Under the pieces are notes generated by a model that was not told where the DNA came from, did no database searches, and worked only from the letters and a program-made list of their open reading frames with translations. A stretch of DNA of 64,000 nt from a bacterium SCSIO 12643 (GTDB taxonomy: Bacteria > Bacteroidota > Bacteroidia > Flavobacteriales_G > Salibacteraceae): contig CP073750.1 in assembly GCA_024398135.1 (NCBI GenBank), forward strand, positions 3,906,001 to 3,970,000. Reading direction: 5' to 3'. This document shows, piece by piece, positions 17,429-27,324 of the stretch. The position numbers were made by a program, and so were the translations under genes. Within the stretch, counting starts at the first letter, position 1. Every line of letters begins with the position of its first letter.

Positions 17429-18798
17429 TAGATGTCGTGTTTTTCTAAACGTCTGTATAATGCAGCACGTGTCAAACCTAGATCTTTAGCTGCTTTAGAA
17501 ATATTTCCCTGATGTTTCTCCATAGCTTTGGAAATCAGCTTTTTCTCAGTGTCTTCCAGATTTAGACTTCCTGAGACATCCACATCAAAACGCTGTGACG
17601 AAAAATGAAGGTCATCTGGTTGAATGGTCGATTCATCACATATAATCACCGCACGTTCAATAATATGTTCCAATTCACGAATATTTCCGGGCCATTGATA
17701 TTCTTTAAGTTTGGTAATGGTCGGAGCAGCCACATCAAAATTTTGTTTATGATATTTCTGGCTCATTTTAGATACAAAATGATGTGTCAATAATTCAATG
17801 TCTTCTACGCGTTCACGTAAGGGTGGAAGTTTCAATTCTATCGCATTGATTCGGTACAATAAGTCCTGTCTAAAAGTCTGTTCTTCCACCATCTGATATA
17901 TTGGTGCATTGGTCGCGCAAATAATTCTTACATCTATAGGGCGTTCGGTAGCTTCTCCTAAACGGACTACTTTACGATTTTGAATTACCGTCAATAACTT
18001 GGATTGTAAGTGGAGGGGAAGGTTCCCAATTTCATCCAGGAAGATCGTCCCGCCTTCTGCCAGTTCAAAACGCCCTAGCGTATCTTTTTTCGCATCTGTA
18101 AAGGCACCTTTGGCATATCCAAACAATTCACTTTCAAACAAGTTCTCATTTAATGCGCCCAAATCCACATGAATGAATGGTGCATTATTCCGCTGTGATT
18201 GTAAATGAATCTCCTTTGCAAATACGTATTTTCCCGTACCATTTTCTCCCAGAATCAAGATGTTGGCATCTGTAGGCGCCACTTTACGTAAAAGGTTAAC
18301 AGCCTCATTCATAGACCTGGAATGCCCCACAATATGCTCGGTCTTTTGATGAAACTCTTTGTTTTTATGATCCTGAATGTTCTGAAGTTGTTTGTTTTTA
18401 CGTTTAGATCGTGCCAATTCCACACCCGCATTGATCACACCGTAAAGCTTTTCTGTATTCCAGGGCTTTAATATAAAGTCAGATGCACCTTGTTTTATGG
18501 CATCTACTGCCAAATGCACGCTACCATAAGCTGTCATTAATACCACGGTAGTTTCCGGATGTGTTTCTTTGATCTGATTCAGCCAATACAAACCTTCTTT
18601 GCCATCATCAAAACCAATCCGGTAGTTCATATCCAATAACACCACATCCACGGTCTCATGCGTCAAATAAGATAGAATCTCTTTGGGTTCTGTAGTGGTA
18701 ATGATTTTAGAGAAAAATTTCTTTAAACTAATGCGTGCTGAAAACAGCACATCTGCATCATCATCTACCAGTAAAATTGTCGCTTCTTTTTTCCGCAT
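17428..18798 (-). CDS. NtrC-type sigma-54-activating response regulator (locus 1)
   Basis: Starting at the ATG of M-R-K-K-E-A-T gives 456 residues beginning directly with the receiver domain; an upstream in-frame start at 18882 would add an unlikely hydrophobic tail. Domains are: receiver (D-D-D-A-D, phospho-Asp in V-L-L-D-M-N near 57), AAA+ with G-E-N-G-T-G-K, the sigma-54 contact loop G-A-F-T-D-A (a variant of GAFTGA), Walker B I-F-L-D-E-I-G, and a Fis-type HTH at the end. Divergently placed sigma-54-like promoters in front of the exporter operon make that operon its likely target. Confidence 0.94.
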   Translation of the reverse strand: MRKKEATILLVDDDADVLFSARISLKKFFSKIITTTEPKEILSYLTHETVDVVLLDMNYRIGFDDGKEGLYWLNQIKETHPETTVVLMTAYGSVHLAVDAIKQGASDFILKPWNTEKLYGVINAGVELARSKRKNKQLQNIQDHKNKEFHQKTEHIVGHSRSMNEAVNLLRKVAPTDANILILGENGTGKYVFAKEIHLQSQRNNAPFIHVDLGALNENLFESELFGYAKGAFTDAKKDTLGRFELAEGGTIFLDEIGNLPLHLQSKLLTVIQNRKVVRLGEATERPIDVRIICATNAPIYQMVEEQTFRQDLLYRINAIELKLPPLRERVEDIELLTHHFVSKMSQKYHKQNFDVAAPTITKLKEYQWPGNIRELEHIIERAVIICDESTIQPDDLHFSSQRFDVDVSGSLNLEDTEKKLISKAMEKHQGNISKAAKDLGLTRAALYRRLEKHDI

Positions 18799-18916
18799 GG
18801 TGTAAGAGTAGTAAGATGTTTGGAATTGAACAAATATATGTCCGATAATGAACACTATAAAAATACACCGGAATAAATTCAACCCTGTAAAACAGCGATT
18901 TACAAATCATTTCCTG

Positions 18917-18933
18917 TTGGCACATTTGTGGAA
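18917..18933 (+). promoter_or_regulatory. Weak sigma-54-like promoter
   Basis: TTGGCAC followed after five bases by TGGAA resembles the -24/-12 pattern, but the -12 GC is GA here. It lies 24 bases before the doubtful 82-codon reading frame at 18957. Confidence 0.3.
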
Positions 18934-18956
18934 TTTATGGAAATAAACTTTACATA

Positions 18957-19205
18957 ATGAAATCCATTTCAGATATATACAGTAAGTCATTCACCTCATT
19001 TGGTCTATTGGTCATTGTGCTTATTCTTTTAGTAACAGGGCAAACCACGTACTTTCAAGAAAAGGTTAGATCGGTACAACAGTCCGATATTCTCCCATTT
19101 TGGGTATGGAACCTTGATCGAAGTGTTTCAAAATCGCACACCGACTGTTCGATTTCGAACAAAGAAGAAGTTTTACTAAATCATAAAGTCTTTATTTTTA
19201 ATTGA
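18957..19205 (+). CDS. Doubtful small membrane protein ORF
   Basis: This 82-codon frame has one hydrophobic helix (about 14-30) and no recognisable family. It sits in the regulatory region between the response regulator and the adaptor gene, and its 3' part contains the palindrome that looks like an activator site. It could be a real small membrane protein expressed from the weak sigma-54-like site upstream, or noise in a long regulatory region. Confidence 0.3.
   Translation: MKSISDIYSKSFTSFGLLVIVLILLVTGQTTYFQEKVRSVQQSDILPFWVWNLDRSVSKSHTDCSISNKEEVLLNHKVFIFN
19146..19161. promoter_or_regulatory. Candidate enhancer site for the sigma-54 activator
   Basis: TGTTCGATTTCGAACA is a perfect 7+2+7 palindrome. 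It ends 62 bases upstream of the -24/-12 promoter at 19224, a normal place for an upstream activating sequence bound by an NtrC-type dimer. The regulator encoded divergently has a Fis-type HTH that would read such a site. Confidence 0.5.
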
Positions 19206-19223
19206 TTGTAAAACATTAATCCT

Positions 19224-19240
19224 CTGGCACATCCTTGGCA
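19224..19240 (+). promoter_or_regulatory. Sigma-54 (-24/-12) promoter of exporter operon 1
   Basis: CTGGCAC, five bases, then TGGCA fits the sigma-54 consensus (TGGCAC-N5-TTGCW) with one mismatch, and the GG and GC dinucleotides are at the correct spacing. It lies 23 bases before the adaptor ATG at 19264. Confidence 0.65.
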
Positions 19241-19263
19241 AACCTCTTTTCAGAACATTATTT

Positions 19264-20508
19264 ATGGACAAACAAATACAACCAAAAAACAAAAAGTTAA
19301 AACGAATCGCCTTTATTTCGATTCCAGTTTTACTGGTTATTGGATTGATCTCATTGAATTTAACGCACAAGAAACAGGTGCATTTAAATCGTGAAAAATT
19401 ATCCATTAAAAAAGTGGTTTCTGGTGATTTCGAAGATGTGGTATTACTTCAAAGTACTATCGTTCCTAAAACTACCGTGCTGGTTAATGTACTACAAGGT
19501 GGAGCTGTAGCAGAGATTTTTGCTGAATCCGGACAGTATGTAGAAAAGGGAGATGTCTTGTTACGAATTTTCAATCCCAATGCGGAGTTGAACTATTTAA
19601 CACAAGAAACCGCCATCACCGAACAAATCAACAACCTACAGAATATTCGTGTGAATATTAAAAATCAACAATTGACTCTCCAAGAGCAATTTTTAAGCAT
19701 TGAAAATGCATTTAAAAAGGCACAACGTCAATACATTACCGATACGACCTTATATAACGATGGTGTGATTGCTAAAAACGTATACGAAGCTTCCGTTCAG
19801 GAATATCAATATCAAAGCAAAAGAAATGCTGCCATTCGTAAAAGTATTTCGCAAGAAGAACGAGACAGAGCCATTCAATTGGAACGAATCAATCTTTCGA
19901 TTCACAATATGGAATTGAGTTTAAAAATGCTGAGAGAAAACAAAGGAAACTTTTTGGTAAAAGCGCCTGTAAGTGGGCTGTTATCGTCTTTTAATCCACT
20001 TCTTGGGGAAAACTATCCACAAGGCAAAAACATTGCTAAAATCGATGTATTAGACGGTTTTAAACTAGAAGCGAAAGCTGATGAATATTATATCTCCAAG
20101 TTATATGAAGGATTGGACGGTATGGTCACATTAAATCAAGTAACCTATCCGGTAAAACTTTCAAAAATTCATCCTGAGGTAGTGGATGGACAATTTCAAA
20201 TGGAATTGAGCTTTGACAAAGATTCTATTCCGGAAGCTAAACGCGGAATGACCTTAAAAACCAAGGTATTTATGTCAGGGAATAGTGCTGCATTGCTTTT
20301 ACCAAAAGGAATGTTTTACCAAAGCACACATGGAAATTGGGTGTTTGTATTAAATACTGAACAGCAAGCCGTGAAAAGAAATATCAGAATTGGTCGCGAG
20401 AATCCTTTTTATTATGAAGTTTTAGATGGATTAAAAGCAGGAGATCAGGTGATCACTTCTGACTATAAAGGATTTGAAGATGTGGCAGAGATTCAAATTG
20501 AAACATAA
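19264..20508 (+). CDS. HlyD/MacA-type periplasmic adaptor (exporter 1)
   Basis: The 414-residue protein has one N-terminal membrane helix (about 17-36), a biotinyl-lipoyl-like half (V-E-K-G-D-V-L-L-R-I near 93), a long coiled-coil hairpin (about 110-235), the second lipoyl half (F-L-V-K-A-P-V-S-G-L-L), and barrel domains to the end. It is the membrane-fusion partner of the ABC exporter encoded directly downstream. No outer-membrane TolC-like gene is present in the cluster. Confidence 0.92.
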   Translation: MDKQIQPKNKKLKRIAFISIPVLLVIGLISLNLTHKKQVHLNREKLSIKKVVSGDFEDVVLLQSTIVPKTTVLVNVLQGGAVAEIFAESGQYVEKGDVLLRIFNPNAELNYLTQETAITEQINNLQNIRVNIKNQQLTLQEQFLSIENAFKKAQRQYITDTTLYNDGVIAKNVYEASVQEYQYQSKRNAAIRKSISQEERDRAIQLERINLSIHNMELSLKMLRENKGNFLVKAPVSGLLSSFNPLLGENYPQGKNIAKIDVLDGFKLEAKADEYYISKLYEGLDGMVTLNQVTYPVKLSKIHPEVVDGQFQMELSFDKDSIPEAKRGMTLKTKVFMSGNSAALLLPKGMFYQSTHGNWVFVLNTEQQAVKRNIRIGRENPFYYEVLDGLKAGDQVITSDYKGFEDVAEIQIET

Positions 20509-20572
20509 CTACATAATCAACTGAATTAAAACAATTAACAAAGCATCAACTAAACTAAATATTCAATATAAA

Positions 20573-21274
20573 ATGATCAAAATTTCTAACTTAACAAAGA
20601 CGTATCGCACGGAGGAAGTGGAAACCACTGCGATCAATCAATTGGGATTGGAAGTACAACAAGGAGAGTTCGTATCCATCATGGGAGCTTCCGGTTGCGG
20701 AAAATCCACTTTACTAAACATTATCGGACTGCTGGATGCTCCTGATGATGGAAGTTATCTGTTTGATGGGGAAGAAGTCTCCAAACACACTGAAAAACAA
20801 CGTGCTGAAATCCGTAAAGCCAATATTGGTTTTGTATTTCAAAACTTTAACCTGATTGATGAACTGTCTGTATACGAAAACGTGGAACTCCCATTGATTT
20901 ACAACGGAGTAAAATCTGCAGAGCGTAAAAAGCGTGTCACTGAAATTCTGGAACGTGTAGGCATTTCGCATCGCGCCAAACATTTTCCACTGCAACTCTC
21001 TGGTGGGCAACAGCAAAGGGTAGCCGTAGCACGTGCTTTGGTGACACAACCTAAATTGATTCTGGCAGATGAGCCTACCGGAAATCTGGATAGTGTGAAT
21101 GGGAATGATGTGATGGAGCTATTGACTGAGTTACATCAGCAAGGGGCCACCATCATTATGGTTACTCATGCCGCGTATGATGCGCAATTTTCCAGTCGTA
21201 TTGTAACGATGAAAGACGGGATGATCATCTCGGAAAAAAACAATGTGCACAAAATGGACGTATTGGTTCAATAA
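20573..21274 (+). CDS. MacB/LolD-type ABC transporter ATPase (exporter 1)
   Basis: The 233-residue protein shows Walker [10 protein letters not shown] near 36, the Q-loop F-V-F-Q-N-F-N, the signature L-S-G-G-Q-Q-Q-R near 142, and Walker [13 protein letters not shown]. The D-E-P-T-G-N-L-D sequence is typical of the MacB/LolD/FtsE group, which works with FtsX-like permeases to extrude substrates mechanically. The adaptor precedes and two permeases follow. Confidence 0.95.
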   Translation: MIKISNLTKTYRTEEVETTAINQLGLEVQQGEFVSIMGASGCGKSTLLNIIGLLDAPDDGSYLFDGEEVSKHTEKQRAEIRKANIGFVFQNFNLIDELSVYENVELPLIYNGVKSAERKKRVTEILERVGISHRAKHFPLQLSGGQQQRVAVARALVTQPKLILADEPTGNLDSVNGNDVMELLTELHQQGATIIMVTHAAYDAQFSSRIVTMKDGMIISEKNNVHKMDVLVQ

Positions 21275-21286
21275 TCTTCACAACTC

Positions 21287-23680
21287 ATGGTCAAAACCTG
21301 GTTTAAAATATTCTTTAGAAACAGTCAGAAAAACTGGCTCAACGTATCCGTAAATATCCTGGGACTTACCCTGGGAATTGCAGGGCTCATTTTTGTGTTG
21401 TTATACATGAACGATGAAATGAGTTATAATGCCTGGAATCCTTATAAAGGACGGATTTATCGCCTGGCCAATCAATTGCAAAACGGTGAAATATGGCACG
21501 TGGGAACTACAGCCGAAAAAGAACTGTTTCTGGAAGAAATCCCTGAAGTAGAAGAAGCATTAATGGTCTCTCCATTTTACTACGATCGAATGGTTGAAAC
21601 CACTTCCCAAAGTCAGTTTATGGGGAAGATCAGTCAGGCAGAGAAAAACTTCTTTGACTTTTTCCCATTTGAAATTGTTCAGGGCTCTGTGGAGGAATTT
21701 GTCAAGGCGCCACACCACATGGCGATAAGCGAAGAAATGATTCCGATCTTTTTTAAAGATGTGAATCCTATCGGGAAAAGCATCAAGATTGGAACCGAAG
21801 AATATTTAGTTACAGCGGTGTATCAAAAGCCTCCGCATTCTCATTTTGAACCTCAGTTTTTGATTCAATTCGAAGAAGATTTGCCTTATAGCCATGGAAA
21901 CTACAACTACGAATTGTTTTGTAAAATCACACCTGAAGCGGATATTGATGTAGTGAAGCAAAAAATGGATGATGTCATCTTAAACAAATTAACTGATCAG
22001 GAAGATGTGGAGTTGATGCGCATCGAAGAAGCCATTGGACAAATCCGAATTGCGCCAGAATTACTCCAGGATATCAGGCTTCACCATAAAGCGGAAAACA
22101 GTGGTCCTGAAGGTCTGGGAGACTATCAACTCATGATGGTTTTACTCGGATTATCCATTCTGCTCATTACTATTTCCGCAGTCAATTTTATTAACCTGTC
22201 TACTGCATCTGCTGCACAAAGAGCTAAGGAAGTTGGAATCAAAAAGACCCTGGGTTTACCTAAAAACAAATTGATGTGGCAATACGTTCTTGAGATTGTC
22301 TTTCAAGGCATTATCTCACTATTACTCGCTTTGATCCTGGTTGAAGTTTTATTACCGTATTACAATGACTTCATAGATAAATCCATGTCACTCAATGATG
22401 GCTGGTTGTTATTTAAAATATTAGTCCTCACCATAGCGATTACATTAGTCGCAGGGATTCTTCCAGCCATTTACTTAGCCAATTTTAAAGCGGTTGAAGT
22501 ACTTAAGGGCAATTTCTCCAGAAGCAAGAAAGGAGTAGTGGTACGTCATCTGATGCTGGCACTACAGTTTATCATCTCAGGATTCTTTTTAATTGGTGTG
22601 ATGGTGATCTATTCTCAGGTATCCTATATGATGACCAAAGATCCTGGATTTGATCAGGAGCAGATTATCATCGTAAATCTGAATGAAAATGTAGATCAAT
22701 ATGACAAGTACTTATTGGCCAAACAAGTGTTAAAACAAAATGCAAATATTGAAGATATTTCCAGTTGTTTGATTGTACCGGGGTTTGGGTATATCTCAGG
22801 AACCAACTTTGTATATGGAGAACATTCCTTTAATGCCAGTAGTAACGCTATGGATGCCAATTATCTGGAATTTGCCGGAGTAGAATTGTTGAAAGGACGT
22901 TATTTCTCATCCGATCGGGCTTCTGACTCTTCAAATAACATCATCATCAATGAAACTACTGCACGATTGGCTGGCATTTATGATAATCCTATTGGAAAAG
23001 CAGTGAATTTAGGTTGGTCTGAAGCGGGAGACTTAACCGTGATTGGCATGGTCAAAGACCACCATATCAATGGATTTGATCAGGATGTATATCCAATGTT
23101 TATGGTCAATTGGGAATATTACGACTTTGTAAAAGATTGGGTAGGATTTGTGCAATTTAAAGTAAAACCGGGTCGTACAGAAGAAGCGCTCTCAGCAATT
23201 GAAACTTTTTGGTTAAATGAATTGGAGCCGAATTATCCTTTTACCTATCATTTTCTGGATGAGTCGTTTGCTTTGAATTATGAATCCTATCAACAGCAAA
23301 AATCCATGTTTATGATTCTATCCATTGTAGTCATTATCACTTCATTGTTAGGCTTATTTGCCTTGGCAACGCTTACCATTCAACAGAGATTCAAGGAAGT
23401 AGCGATTCGTAAAACATTAGGAGCGCCAGTGAGCGAAATTATCTTTCAATTGGTCAAAAGCTTCCTGAAAATTACTTTGATGGCCTCGGTGATCCTTTTG
23501 CCTTTAGCATATTATGCCATGCATAAATGGCTCGATAACTTTGTATATCGCATAGAGATGCCGATTTGGCCCTATATCGTAGCGCCAATTGTTTTGCTGC
23601 TGCTTGTATTTACTGTAGTGGGGAGCAAAGCCTATAATGCCACGCGAGTAAACCTCATTCAATATTTAAAATTCGAATAA
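21287..23680 (+). CDS. FtsX/MacB-like ABC permease 1 (exporter 1)
   Basis: The 797-residue permease has the double FtsX architecture: a helix at about 18-42, a MacB periplasmic domain (about 45-270), three helices (285-390), a second helix plus periplasmic domain (about 420-660), and three more helices to the end. Each FtsX block ends with a conserved R-A-K-E-V-G-I-K-K-T-L-G or K-E-V-A-I-R-K-T-L-G-A coupling segment. It is closely related to the next gene, from which it is separated by three bases, showing a tandem duplication. Confidence 0.94.
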   Translation: MVKTWFKIFFRNSQKNWLNVSVNILGLTLGIAGLIFVLLYMNDEMSYNAWNPYKGRIYRLANQLQNGEIWHVGTTAEKELFLEEIPEVEEALMVSPFYYDRMVETTSQSQFMGKISQAEKNFFDFFPFEIVQGSVEEFVKAPHHMAISEEMIPIFFKDVNPIGKSIKIGTEEYLVTAVYQKPPHSHFEPQFLIQFEEDLPYSHGNYNYELFCKITPEADIDVVKQKMDDVILNKLTDQEDVELMRIEEAIGQIRIAPELLQDIRLHHKAENSGPEGLGDYQLMMVLLGLSILLITISAVNFINLSTASAAQRAKEVGIKKTLGLPKNKLMWQYVLEIVFQGIISLLLALILVEVLLPYYNDFIDKSMSLNDGWLLFKILVLTIAITLVAGILPAIYLANFKAVEVLKGNFSRSKKGVVVRHLMLALQFIISGFFLIGVMVIYSQVSYMMTKDPGFDQEQIIIVNLNENVDQYDKYLLAKQVLKQNANIEDISSCLIVPGFGYISGTNFVYGEHSFNASSNAMDANYLEFAGVELLKGRYFSSDRASDSSNNIIINETTARLAGIYDNPIGKAVNLGWSEAGDLTVIGMVKDHHINGFDQDVYPMFMVNWEYYDFVKDWVGFVQFKVKPGRTEEALSAIETFWLNELEPNYPFTYHFLDESFALNYESYQQQKSMFMILSIVVIITSLLGLFALATLTIQQRFKEVAIRKTLGAPVSEIIFQLVKSFLKITLMASVILLPLAYYAMHKWLDNFVYRIEMPIWPYIVAPIVLLLLVFTVVGSKAYNATRVNLIQYLKFE

Positions 23681-23683
23681 CCT

Positions 23684-26080
23684 ATGTTCAAGATCTGGAT
23701 TAAAATACTATTCCGTAACAGTAAGAAAAACTGGCTCAATTTGATGGTCAATATCCTGGGTTTAACACTGGGATTAGCTGGATTGATCATTGTTTTGCTC
23801 TATATCAATGATGAAAAGAGTCACAATGCCTGGAATCCTTATAAAGAAGACATTTACAATGTGATTCACTTAATGCCCGATGGCGAAGTATGGGCCAATA
23901 GTACTACTGTTGAAGGTCCTACATATTTGGAAGAAATTCCAGAGGTGGAAGACTTTTACCTGAGTCAATCGTGGTATCATGCTTTTCTGGTAAAAGCAGG
24001 AGGGAAGTCTATTTATACGGAAGACATTCTGGAGGGTTACGACAATTTCTTTTCGTTTTTTCCTTTTCCTATCCTGGAAGGTGATCCGGATGAATTGGCC
24101 AAGTCTAAAACCCATATTGCCATTTCCCAAAAGCTGGCCAAAACCTATTTTGGGAATGAATCTGCATTAGGTAAAACCATTGAAATCAGAAAACAACCAC
24201 TCACGATTGTAGCTGTTTATCAATTGACCGGACGCTCTTATTTTGAACCCTCTATGGTGACCCAATATCAAAATGAGTTGCGTCAGGAATGGGGGAGTTA
24301 TTATAGTAATTTGTTTGTGAAGCTCAAAAAGGGTTCTGATATACAGGCCGTAGAGAAAAAAATGGACGACATTTTTGATAAATACTCTATGATTCCGGGA
24401 GCTGAAGAAGCCAGTATGCCTTTAGAAACCTTCAAAGAAAAATACGGGACAAATGTGTGGCTGGATCAATTGGCCGAAATCAGACTTCATTCACGCGGAG
24501 ATGATGGAGGCCCTGAGGGGATGGGAAATTACCAACTGATGATGACCATGTTAGCATTATCCGTTTTACTCATCATTATTTCCAGTGTGAATTTCATCAA
24601 TTTGTCTACCGCATCCGCATTTCAACGGGCCAAAGAAGTAGGAATCAAAAAGACCCTGGGAATGTCCAAAAGTTTTATCACGATTCATTTTGTACTTGAA
24701 GTGTTGATCCAGGCATTTATCGCACTCATCCTGGCATTAATCAGTGTAGAACTCATCTTACCATATTTCAATACCTATCTGAATGTAGAACTCTCATTAT
24801 TCAATTCGGATGTATTGTTCCAAATGATCAGTATCACTGTAGCGATTGCAATTTTAGTTGGAATTGTTCCATCTGTATACGCGGCCAATTACAAAGCCAT
24901 AGACGTTTTAAAAGGGAATTTCTCCAGAAGCAAGAAGGGTATTTTAGTCCGTCAATCCATGTTAGGCGTCCAATTTTTGATTTCCGGATTTTTCCTGATT
25001 GGTGCGATGGTGATGTTTGAACAGGTTTCATTTATGATTCATCAGGATTTAGGCTTTAAGGGAGACCAAATTGTGGTGATTTATCTGAACGATCGTGAAA
25101 ATGCTTTTCAGAAATACGAATTGGCTAAAAAAGAACTGCTCAAGCACCCGAATATATTAGATATCTCCAGTAATTCTTATGTACCAGGAGGAGGAAGTTC
25201 CAGTACCACTAATGTGGATTACGAGGATATTAATCTGAATGCCAATGCCAATACAATAGACTTTAATTATTTGGATTTTGCAGGTATTAAACTCTTAAAG
25301 GGGAGAGCACTATCTCCTGAATATGCTTCGGATACGATAGATAACGTATTGATTAATGAAATCACTGCCAGGAGTTTGGGCATTTTTGATGATCCGATTA
25401 ACAAACGTATCAATCTAGGCTATGAAAAAAACATGAATGTGGTTGGAGTAGTGGCGGATTATTATGTGGATGGTGTAGATGTCAAAATCAATCATATGTT
25501 TATGTACCACTGGAAAACATTCCCATGGGGTCCTAATAGTTTAAGCAATATTCAATTTAAAATTGCGCCAAATGATGTACCTGAAACCATGGCGACCATT
25601 GAGGAATTCTGGAAAGAAAATGTAGAGCAAGGCTATCCGTTTTCATATCGTTTTTTAAATGATCAGTTTGCACGTACCTATAGGAAATATCAAAAACAAC
25701 GGGTGGTGTTTGGCGTATTAACTGGTATTGTGATTCTGGTGGCATTAATGGGATTATTTGCGTTAGCCACATTAACTATTCAGCAACGACTGAAGGAAGT
25801 CGCGATTCGTAAAACATTAGGCGCTTCGGTTAAGGAGATTGTATATCAACTGGTTAAAACATTTATCAAAGTTACCGGAATGGCGGCAATTGTCTTAATT
25901 CCAATAGCTTATTATTTGATGCAAAACTGGTTAGACGAATTTATTTATAGAATTGACATGCCAATTTGGCCATATTTCATTACACCCATATTACTGATCA
26001 TTCTGGTGGTTACCATTGTAGGCATTAAAGCCATCAATGCCACCAAAGTCAATTTGATTCAGTATTTGAAGTTTGAGTAA
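23684..26080 (+). CDS. FtsX/MacB-like ABC permease 2 (exporter 1)
   Basis: The 798-residue permease is a tandem paralogue of the previous gene with the same domain order. The coupling segments R-A-K-E-V-G-I-K-K-T-L-G and K-E-V-A-I-R-K-T-L-G-A, and the stretch N-F-S-R-S-K-K-G, are conserved almost word for word, while the periplasmic domains diverge more. The pair could form a heterodimer with the single ATPase, giving an asymmetric pump. An 8-bp hairpin followed by Ts closes the operon. Confidence 0.94.
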   Translation: MFKIWIKILFRNSKKNWLNLMVNILGLTLGLAGLIIVLLYINDEKSHNAWNPYKEDIYNVIHLMPDGEVWANSTTVEGPTYLEEIPEVEDFYLSQSWYHAFLVKAGGKSIYTEDILEGYDNFFSFFPFPILEGDPDELAKSKTHIAISQKLAKTYFGNESALGKTIEIRKQPLTIVAVYQLTGRSYFEPSMVTQYQNELRQEWGSYYSNLFVKLKKGSDIQAVEKKMDDIFDKYSMIPGAEEASMPLETFKEKYGTNVWLDQLAEIRLHSRGDDGGPEGMGNYQLMMTMLALSVLLIIISSVNFINLSTASAFQRAKEVGIKKTLGMSKSFITIHFVLEVLIQAFIALILALISVELILPYFNTYLNVELSLFNSDVLFQMISITVAIAILVGIVPSVYAANYKAIDVLKGNFSRSKKGILVRQSMLGVQFLISGFFLIGAMVMFEQVSFMIHQDLGFKGDQIVVIYLNDRENAFQKYELAKKELLKHPNILDISSNSYVPGGGSSSTTNVDYEDINLNANANTIDFNYLDFAGIKLLKGRALSPEYASDTIDNVLINEITARSLGIFDDPINKRINLGYEKNMNVVGVVADYYVDGVDVKINHMFMYHWKTFPWGPNSLSNIQFKIAPNDVPETMATIEEFWKENVEQGYPFSYRFLNDQFARTYRKYQKQRVVFGVLTGIVILVALMGLFALATLTIQQRLKEVAIRKTLGASVKEIVYQLVKTFIKVTGMAAIVLIPIAYYLMQNWLDEFIYRIDMPIWPYFITPILLIILVVTIVGIKAINATKVNLIQYLKFE

Positions 26081-26106
26081 ACGCTTCGTTTTTTATTTAG
26101 GACAGG

Positions 26107-26148
26107 AAGGATTCGGAATGCTTTTTTTAGCGTTTTGAATCCTTTTTT
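26107..26148 (+). terminator. Candidate terminator after exporter operon 1
   Basis: AAGGATTC (26107-26114) pairs with GAATCCTT (26137-26144), with a 22-base loop and a run of Ts at 26143-26148. It separates the permease gene from the EF-hand lipoprotein. Confidence 0.55.
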
Positions 26149-26194
26149 GTAGCGAAAGAGGTGTATTATTGCCGCTTTAAATCAATAAGCACAA

Positions 26195-26536
26195 ATGAAA
26201 AAAGTTATTTTATCGGCTGCAACCGTACTGATACTAGCAAGTTGTGGTTCAACCCAGGATGCATCAGGAGATGCAACAAAAACTACTGAAAAGAAATCTA
26301 AAAGCTCAAGTTTAACCAATATGGCTGCTACGCAATTGTTATCGAGTTTAACCAAAAACTCTAGCATGGACGATATCACCAAATTATTTGGGTTATTGGA
26401 TTTGAACAAAGACAAGTCAATTAGCAAAAACGAAGCTCAGGGACAAGTGGCTGATAACTTCGATACTTTGGACAAAGACAAAAACGGAGGATTAAACTTA
26501 ACAGAGCTTCAAGGTTTATTGGCTTTATTGAAATAA
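26195..26536 (+). CDS. Small EF-hand lipoprotein
   Basis: The 113-residue protein has a lipoprotein signal with the lipobox L-A-S-C (Cys near 17), a low-complexity linker, and two calcium-binding EF-hand loops, D-L-N-K-D-K-S-I-S-K-N-E (about 67-78) and D-K-D-K-N-G-G-L-N-L-T-E (about 93-104). It probably sits in the periplasm or outer membrane and binds calcium. The gene follows the exporter operon but a terminator-like hairpin lies between, so it may have its own promoter. Confidence 0.88.
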   Translation: MKKVILSAATVLILASCGSTQDASGDATKTTEKKSKSSSLTNMAATQLLSSLTKNSSMDDITKLFGLLDLNKDKSISKNEAQGQVADNFDTLDKDKNGGLNLTELQGLLALLK

Positions 26537-26561
26537 GCTATTTCACATAAAACAATTTTAA

Positions 26562-26592
26562 AACCATCTGTAGTGCACAGGTGGTTTTTTTA
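26562..26592 (+). terminator. Terminator after EF-hand lipoprotein
   Basis: AACCATCTGT (26562-26571) pairs with ACAGGTGGTT (one G-T pair), leaving a short loop, and a run of seven Ts follows. Confidence 0.85.
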
Positions 26593-27324
26593 TGTTTTAA
26601 AATGTGCACACACGAATTATGAGCTGTATAGATTTCCAATAAACCACATAAATGGAGTGGATTCAGAAAACACTATTTAACATAATATTAATTATAGGAA
26701 AAAAATATTGTAAATCGTGTATACGCAGTATTTAGCATAATATCAGTTCTCGGTGATTTATGAGGAACGATTAAATTTCCGAGAACGGCACGATATTATG
26801 TTAAAACGATTTACGGTTACTGGTTAATCAATTATGCTGTATTCTATAATCCCGGTTATGATAAAACGATTCACATACTAAATCCTTCCAAAAACTGATT
26901 TCAATTCAAATCAAAATTCAGTTCCCAAATTTCTCGTATTTAACCATTTGCCCGAAAACTTTTCAAATACGCAATTCTCACGCATTCAGAATTATCCAAA
27001 ATTTCGCATATTCGATAAATAGTCCAGGAATTTAAATTCTACGCGATTCTCAGTGATTTAATTATTTCTATGTGGAACTGCATTTCTCAGCCCGTTGATT
27101 CTTTCAGGCATTTCGTTATGGTTGTGATTTATATTAGAGTTCATCCCCAAGGCTTTGGGGACGAACCAAAAAATCAAGATTTCTGAACGGCATTCGCATT
27201 ATCCCGATTCCTATTGGGACGCATGCCTAAATACCAATTACTTCCTTGCAGTCAGTGAAAATGTTCACCCCAACATCGGCCCGCATTTCTTTCGGGCTAA
27301 CGCGCTTTTCTATTTAACATAATA
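26593..27324. other. Gene-free stretch with hairpins and 18-bp direct repeats
   Basis: No convincing gene is visible in these ~730 bases. The stretch holds the 18-mer CTATTTAACATAATATTA at 26673-26690, repeated exactly at 27310-27327. It also holds a long imperfect inverted repeat (26731-26753 with 26779-26805, built from a TTTArCATAATATC block and a TTCTCGG block), an 11-bp hairpin at 27140-27165, and a GCCCG/CGGGC hairpin at 27279-27297. It forms the left edge of the defence-like island and may be mobile-element debris. Confidence 0.6.
26731..26805. repeat. Imperfect inverted repeat
   Basis: The arms 26731-26753 and 26779-26805 share TTTArCATAATATC and TTCTCGG blocks in inverted order, with a 25-base loop; the right arm has four extra bases. 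The arms contain the same CATAATAT word as the direct repeats at 26673 and 27310. Confidence 0.6.

Noticed and set aside
17428-18882. Longer start of the sigma-54 regulator with a hydrophobic N-terminal tail
   Set aside because: The receiver domain starts at the internal Met at 18798, as in the paralogue at 54495; the added tail is not conserved between the two.
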